Shown here one piece after another: positions 31,247-39,095 of a DNA stretch of 64,000 bases. The position numbers were made by a program, and so were the translations under genes. The notes below the pieces were generated by a model that was not told the origin of the DNA, made no database searches, and saw only the letters and a program-made list of their open reading frames with translations. Where the stretch lies: assembly GCF_014145675.1 (NCBI RefSeq), contig NZ_JACGZW010000010.1, positions 390,269 to 454,268 on the forward strand, read 5' to 3'. Source of the stretch: Amycolatopsis dendrobii (GTDB lineage: Bacteria; Actinomycetota; Actinomycetes; Mycobacteriales; Pseudonocardiaceae). How positions within the stretch are numbered: position 1 is the first letter of the stretch; each line of letters begins with the position of its first letter.

Positions 31247-31843
31247 ATGACCGCTGTTGCGCGCGGTAGCCGTTCACGCTGTTTGGCTGGGGACCAGGGG
31301 GTCGCGTTGCGTGCGCTGCGCGCGGCGGCCGAGAACTACGCCGCCCGGGGCTGGCCGGTGCTGCCGGGCCCGGTGTGCGACGGGCTGACGACCTGGGATC
31401 CGGTCGGTTTCGAACTGCTCGGCGGCCGGGAGTCGACGGTGTCCCGGTCCGAGGCCACGGTCGATCGCCGGGTTGTTTCGGAATGGTGGTCTGTGCATCG
31501 GCAGGCGATTCTCGCGCCGGTGGGGGAGCACTTCGACGTCCTGCGCGCGCCGACGCACCTTGGCTGGCGGGCACTCGCCGCGTTCGACGGCGGGCGGCCG
31601 CTCGGTCCGATGGCGTTGTCGCCGCACGGGGCGTTCTTCTTCGTCGAGCCCGGGACCTGCGGGGGCCGTGAGCTGGCGGCCGGGGTGGAGGCCCTTTCGC
31701 CGGGCGACCTCGTGGTTCTCCCGCCGAGCCGGGTCGTCGCCGGGGTCGTGTGGTGGCGGATCTCTCCGGCGGATCGCGAAGAGCTGGGCGACGGGGCCGG
31801 GATCGCGGGCAAGCTTGCCGAGCTTTCCGGCGAATCCGCGTAG
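31247..31843 (+). CDS. Stand-alone Prim-Pol (bifunctional primase/polymerase N-terminal) domain protein
   Basis: A 198-residue protein whose start, LRAAAENYAARGWPVLPGPV, is the hallmark of the archaeo-eukaryotic-type Prim-Pol N-terminal domain found in plasmid and phage replication proteins. It is cut down to that domain, without helicase or C-terminal part, and I do not see a clear DxD metal pair, so activity is uncertain. Related short proteins are widespread as chromosomal genes in actinobacteria and seem not to be replication enzymes. ATG 31247 has GGAAGGGA ten bases upstream. A loose sigma-B-like promoter (GTTT-N14-GGGATC) lies just upstream. Confidence 0.75.
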   Translation: MTAVARGSRSRCLAGDQGVALRALRAAAENYAARGWPVLPGPVCDGLTTWDPVGFELLGGRESTVSRSEATVDRRVVSEWWSVHRQAILAPVGEHFDVLRAPTHLGWRALAAFDGGRPLGPMALSPHGAFFFVEPGTCGGRELAAGVEALSPGDLVVLPPSRVVAGVVWWRISPADREELGDGAGIAGKLAELSGESA

Positions 31844-31998
31844 GTTTCGGGACGGGCGGGCAGGATCAGCGATGGCAGCGTTCTTCGGGCATGTCCCAGG
31901 TTCCGCGCTGTCCAGGCACCCGGTGAATTCTTTCTGCCCGTCGACCCATGCCTCGTGGCCAGGTGAGGGAAGCGGGTTTTCCGTGCCGGGAAAGCGGA

Positions 31999-33255
31999 CT
32001 ATCCGGTCTCCTCCGGAAGGCGCCGGGGCACGTGCGCGCCCTGCTCCTCGACCCGGCGCATCACCGGCGCGGCCAGAATCCCGTGTATCAGCACGGAAAG
32101 CGCCACCGCCAGCGCGCCCACCCGCCACAGCTGGTCCGCGCCCGGCAGGTCGGTCTGGTGGAGTCCGTAGGCGAGGTAGTAGAGCGTTCCGATGCCGCGC
32201 ACGCCGAAGAACGCGATCGCGAGCGCGGCGCGTCCGCGGGCGGGGGAGCGGATGAGGGAACCGATCCCGGTGAGCGGCCGGACGACGAACACCGCGACGG
32301 CCGCGAAGAGGACTTCGAGCAGGGTGACGCCGCGCAACAGGCCGTCGCCGAGGGCGAAGCCCAGACCCAGAAGCGTGATGGCGACGAAAAGCCGTTCGAG
32401 CTGGCGGCCGAAAGTGTGCAGGACCTCGTGGTAGCCGTGCGAGCGCTCGCTGGTCCGCACGCACACCGCAGCGGTGAACACGGCGAGGAAACCGTTGCCG
32501 TGCAGCAGTTCCGCCACCGCGAACGGCAGGAAGGCCAGTGCCAGCAGGACCAATCCGTCGGAGTACTCGGCCAGCCGGAAGCGCGACGACGGGATGCGGA
32601 AGAACGCCCACGCCAGCAGCCTGCCGACGGCGAGCCCGACCAGCACTCCGATCGGCAGCGGCAGCAGCACGTCGGCGCCGATCGACACGTGCGTGCCGGC
32701 CAGCAGCAGCGCGACGAGGACGAACGGCATGGCGAGGCCGTCGTTGAGGCCCGCTTCGGTGGTGAGGGTGAAGCGGATCTCGTTGTCCCGCGCCAGATCC
32801 GGCTCCACGCCGGGGTCGGGGACCCCGACGTCGCCCGCCAGCACCGGGTCGGTGGGCGAAAGCGCGGAACCCAGCAGCAGCGCGGCGGCGGGCGCGAGCC
32901 CGAGCCACCACCAGCCGAGCAGCGCGACCGCCGCGATCGAAAGCGGCATCGCGACGAACAGCAGCCGCCACGGCGACATCCAGGTGCGCAGCCCGAACGG
33001 CCGGTCCACCGACAGGCCCGCACCCGCCAGCGCGAGCACGATGCCGAGCTGGGTGAACGATTCCACCACGTCCGCGTGCTGGGCGGGCGAGGCCCAATCG
33101 CCGAGGTAGGGCAGCGGCAGCAGGCCGAGCAGCAGCCCGGCGAGCAGCATCACCAGCGGGGTGGAGAACGGGCGGTCGGCGACCAGTTTCGGCAGCACGG
33201 CCGCGGCGAGCGCGAGCAGTCCGGCGACGCCGAACAGGACCGGGAGCGGGGGCAC
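31999..33255 (-). CDS. Cation/proton antiporter, CPA1 family
   Basis: A 418-residue protein with 12-13 hydrophobic segments. The family core is visible: LSPTDPVLAGDVGVPD (helix 4 region), TTEAGLNDGLAMPFVLVALL with the essential acidic residues, and AIAFFGVRGIGTLYYLAYGL. These are Na+ or K+/H+ exchangers that handle salt and pH stress. The GTG start at 33255 comes one base after the TGA of the Clp ATPase gene, so translation is probably coupled, and both are read from the promoter near 35793-35818. A chaperone and an antiporter in one transcript points to a stress-response role. Confidence 0.9.
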   Translation of the reverse strand: MPPLPVLFGVAGLLALAAAVLPKLVADRPFSTPLVMLLAGLLLGLLPLPYLGDWASPAQHADVVESFTQLGIVLALAGAGLSVDRPFGLRTWMSPWRLLFVAMPLSIAAVALLGWWWLGLAPAAALLLGSALSPTDPVLAGDVGVPDPGVEPDLARDNEIRFTLTTEAGLNDGLAMPFVLVALLLAGTHVSIGADVLLPLPIGVLVGLAVGRLLAWAFFRIPSSRFRLAEYSDGLVLLALAFLPFAVAELLHGNGFLAVFTAAVCVRTSERSHGYHEVLHTFGRQLERLFVAITLLGLGFALGDGLLRGVTLLEVLFAAVAVFVVRPLTGIGSLIRSPARGRAALAIAFFGVRGIGTLYYLAYGLHQTDLPGADQLWRVGALAVALSVLIHGILAAPVMRRVEEQGAHVPRRLPEETG

Positions 33256-33256
33256 C

Positions 33257-35755
33257 TCAGGCGGTCACTGAGGTGTCGAAGCGAAGTCCCTCGTCGCCCG
33301 CGTCCACGCGCACCGCGGTGCCGGGCGCGACGTCGCCGGACAGCAGCCTGCTCGACAGCGGGTTGTCCACGTACCGCTGGATCGCCCGCCGCAGCGGCCG
33401 CGCGCCGAACTGCGGTTCGTAGCCCAGTTCGCTGATCCGCCGCACCGCCTCCGGCGTGAACTCGACAGTGAGGCCCTGCGCGTGCGCGCGCCGTTTCGTG
33501 CGCTCCAGCAGCAGTTCCGTGATCCGGTCGAGCTGCTCGGGCTCCAGCCGGCGGAAGACGACGATCTCGTCGATCCGGTTCAGGAACTCCGGGCGGAACG
33601 ATTCGCGCAGCCGCCGCATGAGGCGTTCGCGCAGCTGGTCGCCGTCGCCGTCGGCGGGCTGGACGAAGCCGAGCGCGCCGTGGGTCGAGCTGCCGACCAG
33701 GTCGGAGCCCAGGTTGCTGGTCATGATGAGCACGGTGTTGGCGAAGTTGACCGTGCGGCCGCGGCCGTCGGTGAGGCGGCCGTCGTCGAGGACCTGCAGC
33801 AGCACGTTGAACAGGTCCGGATGCGCCTTCTCGACCTCGTCGAGCAGCACCACGGAGTACGGGCGGCGGCGCACGGCCTCGGTGAGCTGGCCGGCGTCCT
33901 CGTACCCGACATATCCGGGCGGCGAACCGATCAGCCTGCTGATCGTGTGGCGCTCGGAGTACTCGCTCATGTCGATGCGCACCATGCTGTCCTGGTCGCC
34001 GAACAGGGCTTCGGCCAGCGCCCGCGCGAGTTCCGTTTTGCCGACGCCGGTGGGGCCGAGGAACAGGAAGCTGCCGAACGGCCGGTCCGGCTCGGCGAGC
34101 CCGGCACGGGACCGCCGCACCGCTTCGGCGACCGCGCGCACCGCGTCGTCCTGGCCGATCACGCGGTCGTGCAGGTGCTCCTCCAAGCCCAGCAGACGTT
34201 CCCGCTCGGTCTCGGTGAGCCGTGCCGCGGGCACGCCGGTCAGCCGGGAGACGACCTCGGCGATGTCCGCGTCGGTGACCTCCACCGGACCGCCGGGGCG
34301 CTCAACCGGTTGTTCGAGGCGTTTCCGCAGGTCGGCGATCTCGTCGCGGAGCGAGGACGCGCGTTCGAAGTTCTCTTCGGCGACGGCCTGGTCCTTCTCC
34401 AGCAGCAACTGGTCGAGCCGGCTCTGCAGCTCGCGCTGGCCGTCGGGTTTGATCCGCGCACGCAGCCGGACGCGGGCCCCGGCCTGGTCGATCAGGTCGA
34501 TCGCCTTGTCCGGCAGGAATCGCTCGGTCAGGTAACGGTCGGACAGGTCGACGGCCGCCCGCAGCGCGTCGTCGGTGTAGTGGACCTGGTGGTGGGCCTC
34601 GTAGCGGTCGCGGAGGCCGTGCAGGATCGACACGGCGTCCTCGACGGTCGGCTCGGGCACCAGGATCGGCTGGAACCGGCGTTCCAGCGCCGGGTCGCGT
34701 TCGATGCCGGTGCGGTACTCGTCGAGCGTGGTCGCTCCGACGATGTGCAGCTCACCGCGCGCGAGCGCCGGTTTCAGCATGTTCCCGGCGCCCTGGCCGC
34801 CGCTGCCTTCGCCGGCGCCGGCGCCGACGATCGTGTGCAACTCGTCGACGAACACGATCAGCTGGTCGCCGTGCTCGCGGATCTCCTTGAGCAGCGCGGA
34901 CATCCGCTCCTCGAAGTCGCCGCGGTACCGCGTGCCGGCGACCATCGCCGTGAGGTCGAGCTGCACCACATGGCGGCCGCTGAGGATGTCGGGCACGTCG
35001 TCGTCGGCGAGGCGTTGCGCGAGACCCTCCACGATCGCGGTCTTGCCGACGCCAGCCTCGCCGATCAGCACGGGGTTGTTCTTGGTGCGGCGGGAAAGCA
35101 CCTCGACGGTCTGCTCGATCTCGTCGTCGCGGCCGATCACCGGGTCGATCCGGCCCTCGCGGGCGCGGGCGGTGAGGTCTTCGCCGTATTGGGCGAGTGT
35201 CGGGGTGTCCCGCAAGGGGGTCGGGCTTTCCGCGGGGGAGTCCTGTCGCAGGCGGTCGGTGGTCACGCCCTCTTCCCGCAGGATGCGGCCCGCTTCGGAC
35301 TCCTCGTTGGCGGCCAGCGCGGCGAGCAGGTGCTCGGGGCCGATGAACGGGGAGCCGAGGCCGCGGGCGAGCTGGTGGGCGTCGATCAGCGTTCGTTTCG
35401 CGCCCGGCGCCAGCGCGGTCGCCGTGGTTTCGCCGCCGGCGGCGTGGTCGCGTTCGATGCGCCCGGCGACCTTGGCCGGGTCGACCCCGGCGCGGGTCAG
35501 CGCCTGCGCGGTGGCGGGCAGCTGGGTCGCGGCCCACAACAGGTGCTGGGTGTCCACGTGCCGCCCGCCCCACGCCCCCGCGCGGTCCGCCGCCTCCGCG
35601 ACGAGCCCGCGGGCCTGGTCGTTGAGCAGGCGCGACACGTCGACCGAATAGCCGCGGCGGCCGGGCGCTGCCTGGCCGAAGAACTGCGACAGGAACTGGT
35701 CGAACGGGCTGTTTCCCTGCCCGGGCGGGAAAAATCCGGTCATCGGAGCGCTCAC
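33257..35755 (-). CDS. ClpA/B/C-family AAA+ unfoldase
   Basis: An 832-residue double AAA+ ATPase. It has an N-terminal Clp repeat domain (about 50-180), Walker A GEAGVGKTA near 227, a short UVR-like middle segment (DQAVAEENFERASSLRDEIA) and a second Walker A GPTGVGKTE near 565 with VLLDEVEKAHPD. The unusual N-terminus (MTGFFPPGQGNSPFDQFLSQ) and the short middle domain set it apart from the housekeeping ClpC1 and ClpB; it resembles the second, stress-linked Clp ATPases of actinomycetes. A ClpP-docking loop is not obvious, so it may act as disaggregase or protease partner. GTG 35755 or ATG 35743 is the start. Confidence 0.9.
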   Translation of the reverse strand: MSAPMTGFFPPGQGNSPFDQFLSQFFGQAAPGRRGYSVDVSRLLNDQARGLVAEAADRAGAWGGRHVDTQHLLWAATQLPATAQALTRAGVDPAKVAGRIERDHAAGGETTATALAPGAKRTLIDAHQLARGLGSPFIGPEHLLAALAANEESEAGRILREEGVTTDRLRQDSPAESPTPLRDTPTLAQYGEDLTARAREGRIDPVIGRDDEIEQTVEVLSRRTKNNPVLIGEAGVGKTAIVEGLAQRLADDDVPDILSGRHVVQLDLTAMVAGTRYRGDFEERMSALLKEIREHGDQLIVFVDELHTIVGAGAGEGSGGQGAGNMLKPALARGELHIVGATTLDEYRTGIERDPALERRFQPILVPEPTVEDAVSILHGLRDRYEAHHQVHYTDDALRAAVDLSDRYLTERFLPDKAIDLIDQAGARVRLRARIKPDGQRELQSRLDQLLLEKDQAVAEENFERASSLRDEIADLRKRLEQPVERPGGPVEVTDADIAEVVSRLTGVPAARLTETERERLLGLEEHLHDRVIGQDDAVRAVAEAVRRSRAGLAEPDRPFGSFLFLGPTGVGKTELARALAEALFGDQDSMVRIDMSEYSERHTISRLIGSPPGYVGYEDAGQLTEAVRRRPYSVVLLDEVEKAHPDLFNVLLQVLDDGRLTDGRGRTVNFANTVLIMTSNLGSDLVGSSTHGALGFVQPADGDGDQLRERLMRRLRESFRPEFLNRIDEIVVFRRLEPEQLDRITELLLERTKRRAHAQGLTVEFTPEAVRRISELGYEPQFGARPLRRAIQRYVDNPLSSRLLSGDVAPGTAVRVDAGDEGLRFDTSVTA

Positions 35756-35792
35756 ATCTCAGGACGGCTCGAAATCGGGGTCGAGCATCCGC

Positions 35793-35818
35793 TTACCCGC
35801 TGCCCGCCGCGGCAAAAC
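35793..35818 (-). promoter_or_regulatory. Sigma-B-like promoter of the clp/antiporter operon
   Basis: On the minus strand GTTT (35815-35818) and GGGTAA (35793-35798) are separated by 16 nt, fitting the GNNT-N14-16-GGGTA(C/T) pattern of Streptomyces sigma-B promoters except for the last base. It lies about 38 nt upstream of the GTG start. Confidence 0.6.
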
Positions 35819-35831
35819 GGACGCCCGGCGC

Positions 35832-35856
35832 GTCTGGCCGCGGCTCCGGCGGGTAC
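35832..35856 (+). promoter_or_regulatory. Sigma-B-like promoter of the HesB/IscA-like gene
   Basis: GTCT (35832-35835), a 15-nt spacer and GGGTAC (35851-35856) match the sigma-B consensus exactly. Only 9 nt separate the -10 element from the ATG at 35866, so the transcript should begin at or next to the start codon. It is back to back with the clp promoter. Confidence 0.65.
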
Positions 35857-35865
35857 CCGGGTGCC

Positions 35866-36132
35866 ATGCTGAAGATCGATCCCGACGCCGGCCGGACCAT
35901 CCAGCGCCTCGCGACCGAACAGGGCGTCGCGCCAGAGGGCGGGCTGCGCATCACCGCCCGCGAAGGCTCCGCGGACCTGGCGACCTCGGTGTCCGCGCTG
36001 GCCGCGGAAACCGACACCGTGCTGACTGACGACGAGACCGGCGCGCGCGTGTTCCTCGACCAGGCCAGTTCCGACGCGCTCGACGGCCGGGTCCTGGTCG
36101 TCGGCGACCAGGGAGATTTCACCGTGCGCTGA
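35866..36132 (+). CDS. HesB/IscA-fold protein lacking the cluster-binding cysteines
   Basis: An 88-residue protein. MLKIDPDAGRTIQRLATEQG and DQASSDALDGRVLVVGDQG follow the HesB/IscA pattern, a fold used by A-type iron-sulphur carriers. Typical members bind the cluster through three Cys residues; this protein has none, so it cannot be an ordinary Fe-S carrier. Similar Cys-free versions are common in actinobacteria and have no known function. There is no ribosome binding site; the sigma-B-like promoter nine bases upstream implies a leaderless mRNA. It probably belongs to the stress regulon. Confidence 0.8.
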   Translation: MLKIDPDAGRTIQRLATEQGVAPEGGLRITAREGSADLATSVSALAAETDTVLTDDETGARVFLDQASSDALDGRVLVVGDQGDFTVR

Positions 36133-36138
36133 GGCGGC

Positions 36139-36537
36139 TCACGGGAGGCCGGCCGCCCAGAGCAGGCAGTGCACCAGCCCGGTCAGCCGCGGTTCCCGCG
36201 CGGCCTGGCCGAGCTGCACTTCGAGAGCCTCGAAGTCGCCGTTCAGCTCCGCCAGCACCGCGCGCAACGCAGCTCGTACCCCGGGCCGGAGGTCGTCCAC
36301 GTCGGCGGCCACCGCGTCCTCGCCGACCGCGACGGCGGTGAACACCGCGTCCTCGGGCTGCGGCCCGAACCGCTCGCGGACCGCCGCGGCGCAGCGGTGC
36401 ACCAGGCCGCGCAGCACTCGCTGCCGCACGGGAAGGGCGTCGAGTTCGCCGAGCAGCCGGACCACCTCGTCGAGGTCGCCGGTCCGGGTCGCGAGCACGA
36501 GGCCGTCCGCGATGGGGGCCGTGGGTTCGGGCGCCAT
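36139..36537 (-). CDS. Hypothetical protein, 132 residues
   Basis: A small, mostly helical, acidic protein. After MAPEPTAPIADGLVLATRTG it carries GDLDEVVRLLGELDALPVRQ and a central helix with HRCAAAVRERFGPQP. I do not recognise a family; there is no signal peptide or membrane helix. ATG 36537 has AGGAG six bases upstream. A sigma-B-like promoter (GGTT-N15-GGGTAA) lies at 36569-36593 on the same strand. It ends 6 nt from the convergent HesB/IscA-like gene. Confidence 0.65.
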   Translation of the reverse strand: MAPEPTAPIADGLVLATRTGDLDEVVRLLGELDALPVRQRVLRGLVHRCAAAVRERFGPQPEDAVFTAVAVGEDAVAADVDDLRPGVRAALRAVLAELNGDFEALEVQLGQAAREPRLTGLVHCLLWAAGLP

Positions 36538-36568
36538 GGGTCGCTCCTGCCTGCCGGGAACCGTTCGC

Positions 36569-36593
36569 TTACCCGGGTGGCGGCCCGTCAACC
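36569..36593 (-). promoter_or_regulatory. Sigma-B-like promoter of the 132-residue protein gene
   Basis: Minus strand: GGTT (36590-36593), 15-nt spacer, GGGTAA (36569-36574). It is 32 nt upstream of the ATG at 36537. Confidence 0.5.
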
Positions 36594-36643
36594 ACGTTTC
36601 GCGCTCCCGGTGCGCGGGCACCCGGGCGGTCGGAGGTGGTGGG

Positions 36644-37201
36644 ATGTCCTCGAAGGACCGGCTGGCCGAATACCGGGCCAAACGCGACCCGCGGCGGACC
36701 CCGGAACCAGGCGGGGGCCGCGGGAACGCCGAACCGGTGTTCGTCGTCCAGCGGCACGACGCGAGCAGTCTGCACTTCGACTTCCGCCTGGAGATCGGCG
36801 GTGTCCTGGTTTCGTGGTCGGTGCCGAAAGGCCCGTCGCTGAACCCCTCGGACCGGCGGCTCGCCGTCCGCACCGAGGACCACCCGCTGGACTACGCGCG
36901 GTTCGAGGGCACTATCCCTGCCGAGGAGTACGGCGGCGGCACCGTGATCGTGTGGGACACCGGGACGTTCGACGCGCTCACCGACTCCGCCGGACAAGCC
37001 CTCGAAGACGGCCATCTCAAGGTCTGGCTGCACGGCGAGAAGCTGCGCGGCGCCTTCTCCCTGATCCGCCGCGACTCGTCCGGCCAGGAACAGTGGCTGC
37101 TGATCAAAAAGGACGACGAGGGCGCCGACCGCCGCCGCAAGCCCGCGAAAACGCAGCTCGAATCCGTGCTCACCGGACGCACCAACCGGGATCTCGAATG
37201 A
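36644..37201 (+). CDS. ligD: LigD 3'-phosphoesterase domain protein
   Basis: A 185-residue protein equal to the phosphoesterase (PE) module of LigD. The Mn2+-site motif HDASSLHFDFRLE lies at 38-50 (H38, H44 and D46 by analogy), EYGGGTVIVWDTGTF follows, and GEKLRGAFSLIRR is the third conserved block. PE trims 3'-terminal phosphates and ribonucleotides before end sealing in non-homologous end joining. It is the first of three genes that together make one LigD, each overlapping the next by 4 nt, so the modules are co-translated but separate chains. No Ku gene is in the window. Confidence 0.92.
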   Translation: MSSKDRLAEYRAKRDPRRTPEPGGGRGNAEPVFVVQRHDASSLHFDFRLEIGGVLVSWSVPKGPSLNPSDRRLAVRTEDHPLDYARFEGTIPAEEYGGGTVIVWDTGTFDALTDSAGQALEDGHLKVWLHGEKLRGAFSLIRRDSSGQEQWLLIKKDDEGADRRRKPAKTQLESVLTGRTNRDLE

Positions 37202-38142
37202 CCGGTCCCGGCTGGCGCGAGCCGACCCTCGCCACCCTCACCGACCGGCGGTTTTCCGACGAGGACTGGATTTACGAGCGCAAGCTCGACGGGGTGCGCG
37301 CGATCTGCGTGCGCGACGGCGGCACGCCCACGCTGTACTCCCGCAACCGCAAGGTGATGGACAACGCGTACCCCGAGATCGTGGAAGCCCTTGCCGGGCA
37401 AGGCGGACCGCGGTTCGTCGCGGACGGGGAGATCGTCGCGTTCGACGGCGACCAGACCAGTTTCGCCGCGCTCCAGCCGCGCATCCACCTCACCGATCCG
37501 GCGCGCGCCCGGGCGACCGGCGTCCGCGTGTACTACTACCTCTTCGACCTCCTGTACTGCGACGAGCAGGACATCACGCCGCTTCCGCTGCGCGAGCGCA
37601 AGTCGATCCTGCGCGACGCCTTCGCCTTCGAAGACCCGCTCCGCCTGTCCGCACACCGCAATACCGAGGGCGAGAAGTACTTCGAGGAGGCGTGCCGGCG
37701 CGGCTGGGAGGGCGTGATCGCGAAACGCGCCGACGCGCCGTACCGTCACGGCCGCTCGCCGGACTGGCTGAAGTTCAAATGCCAGCAAGGGCAGGAGATG
37801 GTGATCGGCGGGTTCACTGCCCCGCGGGGCAGCCGCATCGGCTTCGGCGCGCTGCTGCTGGGCTACCACGAGAAGGGGCGGCTGCGGTACGCGGGCAAGG
37901 TCGGCACCGGTTTCGACCACCGGCTGCTGACCTCGCTGCACGCCGAGCTGACCCGGCGCGAAACGAACAGCTCGCCGTTCGCCGATCCGGTGCGCGAGCC
38001 GGGTGCGCGCTGGGTGCGGCCCGAGCTGGTCGCCCAGATCGGCTTCTCCGAGTGGACCCGCGACGGCCGGTTGCGCCATCCGAGGTTCACCGGTCTGCGC
38101 GAGGACAAGAAGCCGTCCGACGTGATCCGGGAGCGCCCGTGA
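37198..38142 (+). CDS. ligD: ATP-dependent DNA ligase, LigD ligase module
   Basis: A 314-residue ATP-dependent ligase. The nucleotidyl-transferase motif I is YERKLDGVRA, with the adenylated Lys at 29. FVADGEIVAFDG is motif III, WEGVIAKRADAPYRHGRSPD holds motif IV, and DWLKFKCQQGQEMVIGGF is motif V. The C-terminal OB domain ends DKKPSDVIRERP. It seals nicks and double-strand breaks, typically with Ku. ATG overlaps the PE gene (ATGA). Confidence 0.95.
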   Translation: MTGPGWREPTLATLTDRRFSDEDWIYERKLDGVRAICVRDGGTPTLYSRNRKVMDNAYPEIVEALAGQGGPRFVADGEIVAFDGDQTSFAALQPRIHLTDPARARATGVRVYYYLFDLLYCDEQDITPLPLRERKSILRDAFAFEDPLRLSAHRNTEGEKYFEEACRRGWEGVIAKRADAPYRHGRSPDWLKFKCQQGQEMVIGGFTAPRGSRIGFGALLLGYHEKGRLRYAGKVGTGFDHRLLTSLHAELTRRETNSSPFADPVREPGARWVRPELVAQIGFSEWTRDGRLRHPRFTGLREDKKPSDVIRERP

Positions 38143-39002
38143 AGATTTCCCATCCCGACAAGATTTTCTACCCCGCCGACGGCCTCAGCAAAGGCGACGT
38201 CGCCGAGCATTACCGCACCGTCGCGCCCGCGATGCTGCCGCACCTGCGCGGCCGCCCGCTCACGCTGCGGCGGTATCCGGACGGCATCGAGGCCGAGGGG
38301 TGGTTCCAGAAGCACCCGGGCGAGCACTTCCCGTCGTGGCTGCACACCGAACGAGTCCCGCGCCGGGGCGGGGGCACGGACGAGTACGTCGTGTGCGACG
38401 ACGAGGAGTCCCTGCTGTACCTGGCCGACCAGGGCACGGTGGAGTTCCACGTCTGGCTGTCCACTGTGGACGCACCGGGCAAACCGGACCTGCTGGTGCT
38501 CGATTTGGACCCGCCGGACGGCACCGACGTCGCCGACCTGCGCACCGCGGCCCGCCGCATCCGCGACCACTACGCCGAGGCAGGCCTCACCGCTTGCCTC
38601 CAGGCCACCGGCGGCCGCGGCTTCCACGTCGTGGCGCCCCTCGACGCCACGGCGACCACGGACGTGGTCCTGGAACTCTCGCGAGCCCTGGCGGACCGCG
38701 TCGCGGCGGCGGATCCGGACCGCTTGACCACCGCGCAGCGCAAGGACCAGCGCGGCGACCGCGTCTTCGTCGACGCGAACCGCAACGGCTACGCCCAGAC
38801 GTTCGTGGCCCCGTACTCCCTGCGCGCCCGCCCCGGCGCGGCCTCGGCGACCCCGCTGGACTGGACGGAACTCGGCAAGGCCGAACCGAACGGGTGGGGT
38901 CCGGACAAGCTGCGCCGTCGGCTGGCGCGCAAGGAGGATCCGTGGCGGGGGATGGGGAAGGACGCCGGGTCGGCGGAGAAGGCGCTGGAGAAGCTCGGCT
39001 GA
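38139..39002 (+). CDS. ligD: LigD polymerase (Prim-Pol) module
   Basis: A 287-residue primase-polymerase of the LigD type. KISHPDKIFYPADGLSKGDV is the 5'-phosphate-recognition start, DLLVLDLDPP carries the catalytic Asp pair (D122, D124), and TGGRGFHVVAPLD the nucleotide-binding His. The C-terminus ends EDPWRGMG followed by a helical tail. It adds ribonucleotides or nucleotides at breaks. GTG overlaps the ligase stop by 4 nt. A very long hairpin follows. Confidence 0.94.
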   Translation: MKISHPDKIFYPADGLSKGDVAEHYRTVAPAMLPHLRGRPLTLRRYPDGIEAEGWFQKHPGEHFPSWLHTERVPRRGGGTDEYVVCDDEESLLYLADQGTVEFHVWLSTVDAPGKPDLLVLDLDPPDGTDVADLRTAARRIRDHYAEAGLTACLQATGGRGFHVVAPLDATATTDVVLELSRALADRVAAADPDRLTTAQRKDQRGDRVFVDANRNGYAQTFVAPYSLRARPGAASATPLDWTELGKAEPNGWGPDKLRRRLARKEDPWRGMGKDAGSAEKALEKLG

Positions 39003-39020
39003 CGTCACGCGGGCTTTGCG

Positions 39021-39075
39021 GTGCGTGCGGGAAACCCTCGGGGAATCCGATTCCCCGAGGGTTTCCCGCGCGCAC
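39021..39075. terminator. Long bidirectional hairpin between ligD-POL and the protease gene
   Basis: GCGGGAAACCCTCGGGGAAT (39027-39046) pairs perfectly with 39050-39069 around the 3-nt loop CCG. The stem extends by six more pairs (39021-39026 with 39070-39075), one of them G-T. It lies between two convergent genes, so it should end both transcripts. Confidence 0.8.
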
Positions 39076-39095
39076 TTGACTTCTCGCCGCGGCGA

